A stretch of DNA of 64,000 bases, from the NCBI RefSeq assembly GCF_023973825.1, contig NC_090126.1, positions 744,001 to 808,000 of the forward strand, written 5' to 3'. Position numbers and translations under genes: made by a program. The DNA comes from Plasmodium brasilianum (lineage: Eukaryota > Apicomplexa > Aconoidasida > Haemosporida > Plasmodiidae). Shown here piece after piece: positions 50,776 through 62,400 of this stretch (position 1 is the first letter of the stretch; each line of letters opens with the position of its first letter). The notes under the pieces were generated by a model. It had not been told where the DNA came from. It did no database searches and worked only from the letters and a program-made list of their open reading frames with translations.

Positions 50776-51661
50776 AGGAGAAATAAAATAAAAATTAAAT
50801 GAGGCAACGAATATAGTAAAAGAATTTTTACTTTTATAAATTCTATTTTCGCAATCGCTAATGCTAATAAAATAGAGAAATTTTCTTTTCAACGATTTTC
50901 AAAATATCATGAAATGAATGAATAGCACATTGCATTACTGTTATTCTTTCCAATGAATCTACAATTTTGAATTATATTTTTTCCTTTCTTTTTGCGTTCC
51001 TTTTTCGTTCCCTCTCTTTGCTTTTCCTTGGTTTTTCATTTTTTTCTTTTTTTTTTTTGTACTAACATACGAAGTACTATATATATGTATGCATATATAT
51101 ATGCATGCGTAATAGCAACACATTGGATGTCAGGATATAATTTTGTCGTACACTAACGAATAGAATAAATTATATATATATTTTATATATATTTATTCAT
51201 ATATATAAATATATACATATGAACAAATATTTATTTAATACTGTATATATGTGAGATGTAAAAAAAGAGATAAAATTAAGTTGAAACGGCTTATATATGT
51301 ATAATATTTATACATGTATCATGTATGTATTTATATTTTCATATTTTTACGTATGTGCTACTCGCATATCATCGTTGACATATGCATACATGGGATTGTA
51401 CGTTTTAGTATATACTAATAAAATGTTTATTCTTTTTTTTTTTTTTTTTTTTTTTTTTAACGTAGCTAAAATTATTTCACCGGTTTGCTAATGAGTAATG
51501 CATTGAGCAATTGACTATAAAAATATTTTTCTGATAAAACTTAGAAATTATTTTAATTTTTATATATATATTTACATACTCATTGACAAAAAAGGGAACA
51601 AAAAAAAAAAAAAAATAAATAAAATAATTAACATACATATATTTTTGTTAATTGTTTCTAT

Positions 51662-51717
<56 letters not shown>

Positions 51718-51796
51718 TATATAAATATAAAGGGGAAAAAAGAAAATTTCAAGATATGTATATATATATATATATATGCATTATATATATATAAAA

Positions 51797-53650
51797 ATGT
51801 CAAAAAGAGTAAATTATTATGAAGTTTTAGGAGTTCCACAAGATGCTGATATAAGTGTAATCAAAAAGTCATATAGAACATTGGCCATGAAATGGCATCC
51901 AGGTAAACATACCTTTTTACAAAAAGAAGTTAATTGTATGACGATATGTTAAGTGTAACAAGAAGAAAATAATACATTTCGAAATTAAAATATGAACAAT
52001 ATCAAGTGGATATATGTTTTTACGTGCCATTGTTATTTCTTTATTTCGTTATTTCTTTATTTCTTTATTTCTTTATTTTATTTTTATATATTTTTTTTTT
52101 TTTTTCATTTTTTTTTCCTTTATTTTTTTGTGTTAATGATATTTTTATACCATCCATAACTTTGACCAGCATTTTTGGGCACGATATGCATACAAATTTT
52201 TTTATTTTTTTTATCCTATTTCTATGTAACAGTGTAATTGCATATGTTTGTAGCTGTGTTATGTGTTATTCAGAGTTTATTCAAATGTACATGCATGTAT
52301 GACAAGTTTATATGAAGCTGGAGTGTGTAGCGGCTTTGTCATTGCATAATTTTTTGTTTTATACGAAGTGTAGCCCGTAAACAGATATTATATACGGATG
52401 CGTGTATGTACGTATATGTATATGTATGCCGTTTTAGAAATGGGAATTGAAATAAACGCTCATTTATTATATGCCACTAAATGGTTGTATGAAAAAGTTC
52501 CCCTTTTTTGTTTTCCATTTCCTTGCCTCTGTTCATGCCTTTTTTTTGTCCCCCTTTTTTTTTTTTTTTTTTTTCTTTTTCAGATAAAAACCCTAATAAT
52601 AAAGCAGAAGCTACTGAAAGATTTAAGCAAATTTCCGAAGCGTATGAAGTGTTGTCTGACCCGAAAAGAAGAAGAAAATATGACTGTAATGAAATAATTA
52701 TTTAAGAAAGAAAAAAAAAAAAAGAAAAAGAAAGAAATACTATAGTGATATATATATATATATGTGTATGTGTGTACATATTTTCTAATTGACGACGTTC
52801 CTCGCCCATGTTGTATTAATTTTTTCATTCAATTTTTCTTCAATTCTTCGTTAATTCTTCGTCAATTCTTCGTCAATTCTTCGTCAATTTTTTCATTTCT
52901 TTTTGTCCTTACCTTATTTTTAGTGTACGGAACGGATGAAAACTACATGGCAGGGGATAACGACGAATTTTCTAATTTTCATAAAAATTTTGGTTTTAAC
53001 GATGCTCAAAGAATATTTGAAATGTTTTTTGGAGACTCCACTCCGTTCGGTAATGACTCCTTTTTCAGTGATGTAATGGGTTCATCTTTTGTCGATAAAA
53101 GAAGAGGAAGAGCAGGTAGATCGAATGACCCTTTTGATAATTTTTTTGGTTCATCCTTTAACATATCCTTTGGATCGCCTTCTTTTGACAGTAAAATTTT
53201 TAATTAACATATAGGAGCGTAAAGTCGCTTAAAAGAATTCTCAATATTGTATAGTGCCTATTATTTGCGCGAATTTAAAAACAAAAAAATAAAAATAATG
53301 TATGCGTACATTTTTAATGTTCATTTCGCAAATATTTAGGTTTATATTTGTCCTTTTTTTCACTCCTTTTTCTCTCTTTTTTTTTAGACTTTATGGATGG
53401 GGGATCTTGTTTTACATCCGTCGAAACATCAACATCAAATGGAGGGAAGTTCAAAAACCGAGTTGTGAAAACCTCCACTTCAAAAACAACTTCCATTGTT
53501 AACGGAAAAAGGGTTACACGAATTGAAACTGTTAAAACTTTGCCCAATGGCACTGTTGAACGAACTGTCACAGAACGGGAAGAAGATGGACGAGGAAATG
53601 TCAACGTAAGGCAGTTACCAGCGCACGAGTTAAAGAGAAACAAGAGATGA
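51797..53650 (+). CDS. Pfj4: Type B DnaJ co-chaperone (Pfj4-like, DNAJB6/B2 family), four exons
   Basis: The exons are 51797-51902, 52584-52685, 52924-53190 and 53388-53650, encoding 245 residues. All GT/AG junctions and phases agree. The J domain fills residues 1-70: [14 protein letters not shown], then the HPD triad (34-36), created across the exon 1-2 junction, and [22 protein letters not shown] Gly/Phe/Asp-rich linker follows, and the C terminus ([20 protein letters not shown]) resembles DNAJB6-type client-binding strands. J proteins stimulate the ATPase of Hsp70 through HPD. The length and position between MCM8 and the S18-like gene match P. falciparum Pfj4 as I recall it. The protein lacks a zinc finger, signal peptide and PEXEL motif, so cytosol or nucleus is expected. 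Intron 2 contains an 11-base repeat (TTCGTCAATTC, about 52838-52886), and a run of 49 A lies shortly after the stop codon. Confidence 0.95.
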
Positions 53651-53701
53651 GCATTGAAAAAAAAAAAAAATAAATAAAATAATAAAAAAAAAATAAATAA
53701 A

Positions 53702-53754
<53 letters not shown>

Positions 53755-54082
53755 ATAAAAAAAAAAAAAATAAAAAAAAAATAAATAAATAAATATTAAT
53801 AAAAGAGATGAAGAGATAAAGAGATGGTGAGAAAAGGTAAATATATACAGATACATACATATGGATAGAGAAATAAAAAGGGAAAAAAGAAAAAAAAAAA
53901 AAAAAATGTTGTAAAATGTTTAACATAATATGATTATTCCAAGTATTAATTATGCTTCACCCCACTGGGAAGATACATAAATATATATACATATGTATAG
54001 ACACATATCATAAACACAGACATAATCATACCAACACATAGTTACCTACATGCATATATACATATATATCCATATATATGTA

Positions 54083-54117
<35 letters not shown>

Positions 54118-54834
54118 TATATATATATATATACACACATATAAATATATATTTATATATACATATATACATATACGTGGTGTAATTTAACTTTTTATTG
54201 TAAGACTATATTATATAAATATTCGATAACACAACTGCACGTAGTTTAGCTTACAATTTTCATCCCGCACCTTTATTATAATCCTTTTAGAAAAATAGAT
54301 GATAAGTAGTACAATTTGTAGTTTTATTTATTCCTTTTTTTAAAAAATGATTGTATGTCATTTTATTTGTTTACAAATAAAATAACGCATATTGTACATA
54401 CGTATATGTATATATGCATATCTATATGTGTATATATGTATAAGTATATATGTATATATATTTATTTAAATTAAAAAAAAATTTCCAAAAAATAGAAATC
54501 CTATTATAATGCACGTATATATAATATGCATGCCTATATATACGCATATGCAAGTGTAAACACTTAAGTACACTTTGATATATATATATATAAATACATA
54601 TAATAGTAAGAATAAAAAGGTTTTTATAAGTGCAAATATTAATTAAATACCATATATTGGTATTAATTGTGTATGTCCGATGATTCTTGTGCATAGGCAT
54701 ACGTGCTCAAAAACCAACTAACATACATTAAAACCGACAAACTTAAGTACATAATCTTATACTTAATGAAGTATGCTCCAATACGCTACTTATATCTTTT
54801 TCCTTTTTTTATATAGTCCTAAGGTAAACACATT

Positions 54835-54881
<47 letters not shown>

Positions 54882-55830
54882 TGCATGTGTATTCATACTA
54901 TTAGCGTAATTTTTTCTTATTAAAAAGCATATTCCTTTATGCGTCATCGAATCTACATGTATAGGTATAAATATATATATATATATATATATACGTAAAT
55001 AGATGTAGATATATGTGGGCGTACGCGTTTACATATATTTATACAAATATCTCTGTACGTACGTATGTATATAAGTGTACCTCTCTTTTTTCTTCCTTCT
55101 TTTATTAACTTACAATAATTAAAAGTGAAACAATTAGGTGAAGTACATGCGTAGATAGATCGATACACACATAAGGCACTTTATGGAACGGAATCCTAAC
55201 GTCTCACAGATATCTTGAATAACACATCATCGTCTCCCTCTTAAAGTACAAAATAAAGATAGCTTCAGTGTAATTAAGGGTTATTATAATGATTTTCCCC
55301 GTATATGTATAGAATTACAGCATTTCTATATTACACTGTTATACGTTCAGATGGTATAAAACACAACTAACTGAGGAGATGAACACGAATATACAGAGAT
55401 TGCTTTAATTTAAAAAAAAAAAAAAAAAGGTAAAAAATATTCATTTTTGTGCAGAAATTTTTTTTTTTTTTTTCTGGTCAAAATAAATTTTGCTTCAAAT
55501 TTGTAAGCGGATTTAAGCAAAAGGAACCCAAGGAAGAAGCAACACATGTTGCATTACAAACAAAGTGAGCACATAAGGATTAAATATGTGGAGGGGAGGG
55601 GAGGGGAAATGTCGAGATGGACAAAAAATATCAAATAATGTCAAAAATGAGAAATTGTCAAAAAGGACAACAATAATTCATATTTTTGAAAATAATTTCA
55701 TAAAGCGTATGATACTACTCCTAAGAACGGGAGGAAAGTATATATCCAGCATTTTTAAAAACTGGTATTAGGGGTATATGCAATATTATGCAGTTGTGGT
55801 GTTTGCTTTAATTTTCATTCCTTTTACCCT
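53651..55830. other. Convergent intergenic spacer
   Basis: This lies between the 3' ends of the DnaJ and S18-like genes. It opens with A-rich sequence including an uninterrupted run of 49 A (53704-53752), then poly-T (about 54086-54113) and several (TA)n tracts (54114-54134, 54840-54877 and 54968-54992). No coding sequence is recognised; the frame at 55586-55771 is short and unconvincing. Confidence 0.5.
53704..53752. repeat. Uninterrupted run of 49 A
   Basis: This is a homopolymer 54 bases downstream of the DnaJ stop codon, within the likely 3' UTR or just past it, surrounded by AATAAA-like units. It is long even for this genome and a likely site of length error. Confidence 0.9.
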
Positions 55831-57009
55831 TCAGTAGCTGAAGGAGTTTTCGTAATAATTTTTTTTATATCTCAATAACATTTTGGAAAACGTTTTGTCC
55901 GAATCGATGGTAAAATCGCTTACGTCATTAGTGGGAGATGTATCGGAAGCACTGTCTGGGGCGTGGGCTACTGTCTGGTTTGATCGGTCTGCATTTTTTT
56001 TGGACTCATAGGAGAAGTACTTGTAATAGTTCAAGGAGGGGTATTTATTAATCATAACTTTAAGAATTGCCTGAGCTCTTAAATCGTTAAACTGCATGTA
56101 CCTGTGTAATAATTCATCAACAAGTAATTGCATAGGATCAATTAAAGGAATTAAATCATCTTTATCAGGTTTTCTATCATATGGATATAGAGCCATTCTT
56201 CTAGCTATACATATCGATTTAAAAATTTGAATTTGTTGTTTTCTTGTTGTCATATTAATTTTACGTGGTAATATTAAACCATTTTCACTAATAAAATTAT
56301 GTAGTAGATGTGTATGCCTCCATATAAATGGACTCTTAATATTCAATAGTTTTCTTTTACTAAATGAGGGATTCCAGTACTTTTCATTTTTATCATTACA
56401 TGTAATATTTTCTTCTTTATGTATATTAAAATACTTGATATATTCATCAGAATATATGTTATGTAGTTTATATTGTTCTTTTAATGACTTTTTAATTGCT
56501 CTTCTTTGTTTTTTTATCTCAACTATACTTGCTAGTTTTGAGTATTCGTTAAACTCATAAGTAATTTCTCTTCTTAAATCATTTACTTCTTTAAATGGAT
56601 TCCAATATGGATCTATATAAATATCTTTATAACTTAAATTTGATACATGTTTTTTTTTTTTATTTATTCTTTCAAATATATTTTTTGTTATTCTTATTTC
56701 TTCTCTATTTAATTCTTCTATAACTGGTGAATTGTCATATTCTACACTATCTTTATCTACTTCTTTTTTCATCCTATATAACTCCTCAAAACATTCATCA
56801 AATAGTGCATTACAGGATGTCTCATTTGACACTTTTACTTCTTCTAATTTCTCATTTATCTTTCTTTTCCTTATATCCACTACATTATTATCACTGTTCT
56901 TATTTATGCGACTACCACCCCTTAGTCCTTTGGTTATAAATTTACACGCCTTGTTCATTCCCAATTTTGGAAGTAATATGCTCTGCAACTTGGGATGTTT
57001 CATTAGCAT
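55831..57009 (-). CDS. Bacterial-type ribosomal protein S18 (bS18), probably organellar
   Basis: This single-exon gene has 392 codons, starting MLMKHPKLQSILLPKLGMNK. The bS18 core lies at about residues 230-278: LHNFISENGLILPRKINMTT, followed by RKQQIQIFKSICIARRMALY. This matches the bacterial pattern of an F-I-x-x-x-G-x-I-x-P-R segment followed by a basic helix (R-x-A-R-x-x-A). S18 binds 16S-type rRNA on the small-subunit platform next to S6 and S11. Here it is embedded in a much longer protein with about 230 residues before and 115 after; bacterial S18 has about 75 residues. The N terminus is basic and hydrophobic without a signal peptide, fitting a mitochondrial presequence better than the apicoplast two-part leader, but that is inference. 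The C-terminal tail is Ser/Asp-rich. The upstream region is shared with the divergent LSD1 gene. Confidence 0.85.
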   Translation of the reverse strand: MLMKHPKLQSILLPKLGMNKACKFITKGLRGGSRINKNSDNNVVDIRKRKINEKLEEVKVSNETSCNALFDECFEELYRMKKEVDKDSVEYDNSPVIEELNREEIRITKNIFERINKKKKHVSNLSYKDIYIDPYWNPFKEVNDLRREITYEFNEYSKLASIVEIKKQRRAIKKSLKEQYKLHNIYSDEYIKYFNIHKEENITCNDKNEKYWNPSFSKRKLLNIKSPFIWRHTHLLHNFISENGLILPRKINMTTRKQQIQIFKSICIARRMALYPYDRKPDKDDLIPLIDPMQLLVDELLHRYMQFNDLRAQAILKVMINKYPSLNYYKYFSYESKKNADRSNQTVAHAPDSASDTSPTNDVSDFTIDSDKTFSKMLLRYKKNYYENSFSY

Positions 57010-58261
57010 TTTTTCTCTATATTGTTTAAAACCTTCGTCAGATTTTCATAGAAGCAAATAAAGGAGCATACGTCGGGAAAACATATATCATCCTGATTTT
57101 CTTACACATACATATGGCAACAGAAATCCTTTTCAACATCTCTCAAAGGGAAAAGATTAAAAAATGAAGGTAAAAGGAAAAGAGTAAAATGTAAAATGTA
57201 AAATATAAAATGTGAAATGTAAAATGTGAAAAGTAAAAATTATACTTAAACAATGTGCTTGCGTACGGCACAGAAAGGACAGAAAATGTTAATTTTGTAA
57301 AATAAAAAAAAATAAAAAAAAATTATGTTAGTGTTATAAGTAGTAAATAAACGTCACTAGGTTCTTAACTCTCCTTTTGAAGCTTCTCGCTGATGTATGC
57401 TTTTGCGTAAATTCATTTTACTAAGGCATGCACCATACATATATATCCATATATCCATATATATATATATATATATGATTTATGCATGTATGTATGTATG
57501 TATGCAGATGTAATAGATATTTGCTTATATATAACGTGTGCGTAAAACTTTTTTCCTCCTTTCTCTGCGCTTTCATGTTTCTTTTTTGTCGTATACTCTG
57601 AGTCATAAATTATTATATTAGTATCATGTGTATATTTCTATTTTATACTTAAATAATCATAAATATGTAAGCATATATGTTCACATATATATCCACATAT
57701 ATTTTCACATATCATTTCAAAAATATTTGCACAAGTTTGAGCCCATTCCTTTTTTTTAATTTTGCGAAAACATGTATACAGTAATGCATTCGTATACTCA
57801 TGCATATATACACAATTCTTACAAAGGAATGTGTCAATGCACACTTATACAATTTTTACACGCCTATGTGCATATGTCCACGTATAGAATTCTTACAAAT
57901 CTCTGAGCAAATTCACACGTATACAAATACATTAGAGCCTCACTTCAGTATTTTGTTTTATCAAGGTGTATGAGCGAGCCTAATATAAATGTATTCGTAT
58001 TTTTTAGAATTTTTTAAAATTCTTTACAATTTTTTATAAATATTTACCATATTTTTCAATATTTTACAATTTTTTTCAGTTCTTTACAAGTTTTTATAAT
58101 TCCTTACAATTCTTCACAAGTTAAGACCATTTTTTTTTTTTTTTTTAAATTAGAATGTTTCTTTATTTTTGTGCTTACGGGTTTTAATATTTCTTAAAGC
58201 ATTGAATTCTATGCTTTTTTAAGAAAAATAGCAAATTATCTTGTTTTTCATTTTTTATTAA

Positions 58262-58505
58262 TAATTTTTTTAATTTTTCAATATTTTGATTTTTCAATTT
58301 TTCAATTTTTCAATTTTTTAATTTTTTAATTTTTCAATTTTTCAATTTTTCGATTTTTCAGTTTTTTAATTTTTCAATTTTTCAATTTTTCAATTTTTTA
58401 ATTTTTTAATTTTTTAATTTTTTAATTTTTTAATTGTTTAATTTTTTAATTGTTTAATTGTTTAATTGTTTAATTGTTTAATTGTTTAACTTTTCAATTT
58501 TTCAA
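58262..58505. repeat. 9-base tandem repeat TTTTTCAAT / TTTTTTAAT / TTGTTTAAT
   Basis: About 25 consecutive 9-base units with three main variants sit in blocks: the CAAT form first, the TTTTAAT form in the middle and TTGTTTAAT near the right end. The block order indicates local expansion. It lies upstream of LSD1. Confidence 0.88.
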
Positions 58506-58738
58506 TATTTTAACTTTTCAAATTAAAAATTTTTCAATTTTTTACCTTTTTTTTTTTTATTCTCCTATATTTTGTTCAAGAGTTTCCTCCTTTTTTTGGA
58601 GCGTTTTTAGTTACAAACTTCTATATATATACATATATAAATATATACATGTATGCACAAATGTTTATCTAATCGTAATGTGAATACTATAGATATAGTA
58701 ATATTATGGACATTGTTCTTAAGGAAATACCTTTTGTA

Positions 58739-58963
58739 CATATTGCGTCCTTTCGTTTTCGTATTCATATTATTCTTATTCATATTAATGTTTCTATTTG
58801 AGTTATTATTCCCATTCATACTAGCATTCCCATTCATACTAGCATTCCCATTCATACTAACATTCCTATTCATGTTATTATTCTCATTCATACTATTTTT
58901 CCTGTGCATGTAATTATTCCTGTTCATGTAATTATTCCCATTCAAATTATTATTCCTGTTCAA
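58739..58963 (-). repeat. Minisatellite (18-base unit) keeping an Asn-rich frame open
   Basis: On the minus strand the units read ATGAATGGGAATGCTAGT and variants (Met-Asn-Gly-Asn-Ala-Ser, Met-Asn-Arg-Asn-Asn-Tyr). The period is 18 bases, so the frame stays open, and it continues past the array to about 58607. No convincing start, splice site or neighbouring exon was found. It may be a decayed or unannotated Asn-rich coding piece, or a plain minisatellite. Confidence 0.6.
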
Positions 58964-59496
58964 CTCTTTCTCTTATTTATTTTTCATATTTCGCCTATTT
59001 TTCCTTTCCTTCCTTCTCTTTTTTTTACATGCGCGAGAAGCGGGTAACGCTCAATTGTAATTGTTGTAAAATTGTATAGCATCTGACAAAAGGTTTTAAT
59101 GATCTGAAATTCTTCTTTGTTTATGATGCGTTTCTGATATGTTTCTGGTGTGTTTGTACAAAATGTGATAGTTTATTTTATTTTACCTTTTTTTTTTTTT
59201 TTTTTGTAAGAGTTTATCTTTCATTAGATATATAACAAAAAGGTAGCTTTTTTGTTTTTATAAGAAGCAATTTCTCCATGTTCCTACCTAAATAGATATC
59301 ATATTATTAAGATAATAGATTGTTTAATCGCATCTCTATTTTTGCCTCATCTCAATGTATTATCACACCATATTTACATCCATATTTGCTCGCATATTAC
59401 CTTTGTTTTACACGTGTTTTACTAATCTCTTTTATGACTATAGTTCCTCTGACTTGTTTATATCCCTTTCTTTCCCAAAAGTAATTTACTTAAATT

Positions 59497-62400
59497 ATGG
59501 GATCACTTCAATCAGAACCCAGTATAAATAGTAACAAACACATAAATAATAATGATCATATTGAAAACATTCAAAAAATTGATAGTGTTGGAAGTATTGA
59601 TACAAATAAAAACTTGGGTGTATGTAAAAACGTTAATATAATAAGAAAACCCACTCAAGATGACTATAGTTATTTGAACAATATAGGTAAATACGAAATA
59701 ATATATTCCTATTTGAACAGAAATGAAAAAAATGGTCTATTACTACTACAAAGAGAAAAGGAAAAGTTTGTAAAAAAAGACAATTCTTGCATCGACAATT
59801 CTTGCATCGACAAGTCCTGTATCGACAAACATGATGTTATTGAAATATTTTATGAACAGTTAATAAAATATAATTTAGACCTAGAGTTATACAATGACAA
59901 ATTATACATATCATTAAAATTTTTGGATAATATTGATATGATAGTTCCATATCTAAAAAACGAAATTTATTTTGAAAAAAAAAAGGGAGAAAATATTATC
60001 TTACTACTAGCCAAGAAATATGAAATGTCAGAAGCACTAATGAAATCTATATATATAAAGGATAAAATTTATAAATTCTTCAACAGCAATAAGCAAATAG
60101 ATGAACATTTCATCAATAATGATTTTAAAACAAACTACGATTTATATAAATATATTGTACTTCGAAATTTTTTCCCTTTTACAAATGACTTCCTCATTAG
60201 AGTTAACAGTACGAACAAGGAAGATCTTACCGAAAAACTGCCTACCAGAGTAAATGAGTATAGATATGGTTTCATAGATAACAATTACCAAATAAACGAT
60301 CAGCCATGTATAAATGTAGATGAAACGCACCAAATAGATAGAGAAAAAAAGTTCTGTCAGATTAACAAAGCAAGTTCACCTGAAGAACAAGCTTCATATA
60401 ACGACAGAAGGAATGATGAGATAATGAATTATGGTACAACACATAATCAAAGCAGTAGGACATTCAGTTTAAATCTAAATATTGAAAAAGCATATGAAAA
60501 AAAAAGGAAGCATGTTTGTAAAGATAAGGTCTGCAAAGAAACAAAGAACGATGAGAGGGTAACTATTATTCGAAAAAGAAAAATTTTTCAAAATGATACA
60601 TCTCTCAGAGTATGTTATAGCAGTTTGGGAATCCACGAGGAGGAGCATAAACTCCTGGATATGAGTGAAAGCAAGTTAAACAAATATTCTTCGCAGGAAA
60701 ATAGTGAAAACGGACCTAAACATAAATCAAATAGCGCGAACAATCTGAACAATCAACATAACGGCGATGGTTATGTGCCGTGTGAACGAAGGGAAAGCAC
60801 CGAGAAGAGCGTAATTAACGAAAAGTTTGTGCAGATCAGAGCAAACACATTGAGAAAAGGAGATAGTCCATATGAGATATTAACAACAGAGGGAGAAATA
60901 GAAATGATGCAAAGGAATAAAAAACTTGAGGAAAAAGTAGATCGAAAGAGCATGCAAAGAACAATATTTGAAAAAGAAGAGTTACTAAGAATGGCAAGTG
61001 AAAAAACAAAAAGGAGCAAAGAAGAAAGAATTTTTAAAAGAATGGATATATTTACTAATGAAAAGGAATTTAAAAAAAAATTATTAGAGGAAAATAAAAT
61101 TAGAGAAAGAGAAGAAAAACGGAAGGTAAAGGAAGAGAAGAATAAGGAAAGGGAGGAGAAGAAGAAGGAAAAAGAAGAGAAGAAGAAAGAGAGGCAAGAA
61201 AGACAAAAGGAAAAAGAAGAAAAGAAGAAAGAAAGGCAAGAGAGACGGAAAGAGAGGCAAGAAAAGCAGAAGAAGAGGGAAGAAAAACAGAAAGAAAGAG
61301 AGGAAAAGCAGAAGAAGAGGGAAGAAAAACAGAAAGAAAGAGAGGAAAAGCAGAAGAAGAGGGAAGAAAAACAGAAGGAAAGAGAGGAAAAGCAGAAGGA
61401 AAAGGAAAAGAAAAAGAGACAGAAAGAAGAGGTTTTAAAAATGTTGAAAGAGGAAAAGGAAAGACTAAAAGAACAAAAGAAAAAACTGACCGAAGAAAAA
61501 AAAAAATTAAAAGAAGAGGAAACCAAACTAAAAGAAGAAGAAAAAAAATTGAAAGAACAAATGTTAAAAAATGTAAGAGAAGAACGAAAAATTATTAAGG
61601 AGTTGAAATATGAATATAAAAAAATTAAAATAGAAGACCATAATATTTCAAAGGAAATATTAAAAAATAATAGTAGGAAGGTAAAAGAAAAACAAAGGGA
61701 GATGATAATAAGCGATTCGTTTAGTTATTCCGCTAACAAGAAAATATTAAGAAAAAAGAAAGAAATTGTTCTACTGAACATGAGAAAGAATGAAAAAAAC
61801 GTAAAAAATGTAAGAAGTATAGATAACGATAACTTATCAGCTGATGGTAATTACACTATACGCGAAAATTTGCATGTACAAGAAGAGGGTAAGGGATCCG
61901 AAGACACATTAGGAGGAGAAGATGAAAAAGGGGATATACAGATTAATAGAATATTAGGTGATGATCAAAACAATCTAAAAAATGAAGGTATCACAAGTAT
62001 ATTTTATCAAGTTAAGGATAATAACAGAGTAATGAAGGGAAGAGGAAAAAATACAAAAATAGATCAAATATGTGATCAAGCAGAGGATGTATCAATTACA
62101 ACGAAAGAACAAAATATTCAAGATAATGAAACTTGCAGTGATACGAACAATGCAGTAGTTGGACAAGCAAATATATCCAAAATAAATAGATGTTATGAAA
62201 TAAAGAGGAAAAATTATTATAGCTGTTCCTTATATACAGCAGGGGATTTATCGAAAAGAAGAAAAAAAGGAAACGACATCATTGGAGGGGTTGAGATGGG
62301 AGAGACCAAAATTGGTAGGGTTAATACTGAAAGGGATAGCATAGGAAGGGGTAGTTCCTCAAGGGGTCCAAAGTGGATGGATTCGGGGTTTAGGGAAAGG

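Larger units (their letters stand above)
48017..51796. other. Long divergent intergenic region with several tandem repeats
   Basis: This 3.8-kb space separates divergent MCM8 and DnaJ genes. It contains the three repeat arrays listed separately, poly-A runs (about 48632-48657 and 50744-50774), poly-T runs, and a G+C-richer island at about 50155-50235. The short frames here (for example 48225-48512 and 49812-49997) are not convincing. Near the DnaJ start there is a dense (TA)n region (51660-51790). Confidence 0.5.
57010..59496. other. Divergent promoter region of S18-like and LSD1 genes
   Basis: This 2.5-kb space holds a run of AAAATGTAAAATGT-type units (57180-57240), the 9-base TTTTTCAAT array at 58262-58505, and an Asn-rich repeated frame on the minus strand at about 58740-58960. 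Both promoters must lie here. No RNA gene is recognised. Confidence 0.5.

Noticed and set aside
53314..53926. 180- and 98-codon Phe-rich minus-strand frames
   Set aside because: They read through the poly-A run after DnaJ and antisense of its last exon.
60771..61526. 251-codon Ser/Phe-rich minus-strand frame
   Set aside because: It is the antisense of the Glu/Lys/Arg coiled coil in LSD1.
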